From positions 52,275 to 116,274 of the forward strand of contig NZ_BOMY01000037.1 of assembly GCF_016862435.1 (NCBI RefSeq): DNA of 64,000 bases, in the 5' to 3' direction. This document shows positions 63,718 through 64,000 of the stretch, piece by piece (position 1 is the stretch's first letter; each line of letters begins with the position of its first letter). A program made the translations under genes and the position numbers. Below the pieces are notes generated by a model that did no database searches, was not told the origin of the DNA, and worked only from the letters and a program-made list of their open reading frames with translations. This stretch comes from Paractinoplanes tereljensis (GTDB taxonomy: Bacteria; Actinomycetota; Actinomycetes; Mycobacteriales; Micromonosporaceae).

Positions 63718-64000
63718 GTCCGGCAGGCGGGCCAGCGGCAGGCGGGCCAGCGGCAGGCGGGCCAGCGGCAGGGCGGGCCGACAGGCGGGCCAGCGGCGAG
63801 CTGGGCCAACGGCGGGGCAGCAGCCGGGCGGGGCAGCAGCCGGGCGAGCCGACAGGCGGGCCTGCAGCCGGGCGGCCGGCGGGCGGGCCAGCGGCCGGGC
63901 CGGCGGGCCAGCGGCCGGGCCGGCGGGCCAGCGGCCGGGCCGGCGGGCCAGCGGCCGGCGGGCGGGCCAGCGGCCGGGCCGGCGGGCCAGCGGCCGGGCC
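63718..64000. repeat. GC-rich tandem repeats at the right edge
   Basis: Three copies of a 15-bp unit GGCAGGCGGGCCAGC (63722-63766) degrade into variants. From about 63890 a 20-bp unit CGGCGGGCCAGCGGCCGGGC repeats to the window end. It could encode Gly/Pro/Ala repeats, but no start or ribosome-binding site is visible. Confidence 0.75.

Noticed and set aside
1..64000. tRNA or rRNA genes
   Set aside because: I saw no cloverleaf-type sequence with conserved GTTCGANNC arm or rRNA segment, but no structure search could be run.

Overview
The window is GC-rich throughout (strong G/C third-codon bias, frequent GTG/TTG starts, ATGA/GTGA stop-start overlaps) and reads as a chromosomal segment of a filamentous actinobacterium. 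The gene set (SigE-like ECF sigma factor, FxsC/TIR-like protein with a KGGVGR ATPase, WXG/EspC-type secreted proteins, ricin-lectin pectin enzymes, a methyl-accepting chemotaxis protein, propane-type diiron monooxygenase) fits Micromonosporaceae, most likely Actinoplanes or a close relative. That assignment is inference; no rRNA or tRNA gene is seen.

Layout. 0-5.3 kb: end of a metallo-beta-lactamase-fold gene, a small membrane protein, an orphan PAS-GAF histidine kinase and a DUF4132 protein. 5.3-10.6 kb: a pectin block, with secreted pectinesterase and rhamnogalacturonan lyase flanking a chemoreceptor that lacks its signalling tip. 10.7-15.0 kb: regulatory pairs (SDR/TetR with three operator copies and leaderless promoters; ArsR/VOC with a 26-bp operator; ECF sigma factor with its membrane-anchored partner). 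15.1-19.9 kb: a six-gene operon (YbaB-like, EspC-like, WXG-like protein with a cysteine-protease-like tail, small candidate immunity protein, TIR protein, KGGVGR ATPase fused to a second P-loop NTPase). This is the best candidate for an undescribed system here. 20-33 kb: CHASE-PAS histidine kinase, a MimR-like activator and its divergent propane/acetone monooxygenase operon (hydroxylase, reductase, coupling protein, amidohydrolase, MIP18-type Fe-S protein, dedicated GroEL paralogue, Nramp metal transporter). 33.2-37.2 kb: GAF-LuxR regulator, then class II aldolase, HAD phosphatase, DhaL and DhaK. 37.5-45.5 kb: complete kdp operon (27-aa small protein, kdpF, A, B, C, D, E), every junction tightly packed. 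45.7-50.1 kb: CorA, a LysA-like decarboxylase and a KimA-like APC transporter. 50.2-53.1 kb: an accessory patch with a deleted IS1380-type transposase, hexamer and 18-mer tandem repeats and poorly coding DNA. 53.1-63.3 kb: assorted enzymes, a secreted glycoside hydrolase, a diguanylate cyclase, an HTH-DUF5919-type regulator, and a methyltransferase coupled to an ABC importer with no ATPase gene in view. The last 670 bp appears non-coding and ends in tandem repeats.

How the parts work together. The monooxygenase operon carries its own activator, chaperonin, Fe-S factor and metal transporter, so it looks like a self-sufficient diiron-enzyme module. The DhaKL-aldolase-phosphatase operon beside it could handle a C3 product such as acetol or dihydroxyacetone, but that link is inferred. 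A direct-repeat motif (TTGACGC-N4-TTAACGC, 11-bp period) occurs both upstream of kdp/corA and upstream of the KimA-like gene, suggesting a KdpE potassium regulon spanning 37-50 kb.
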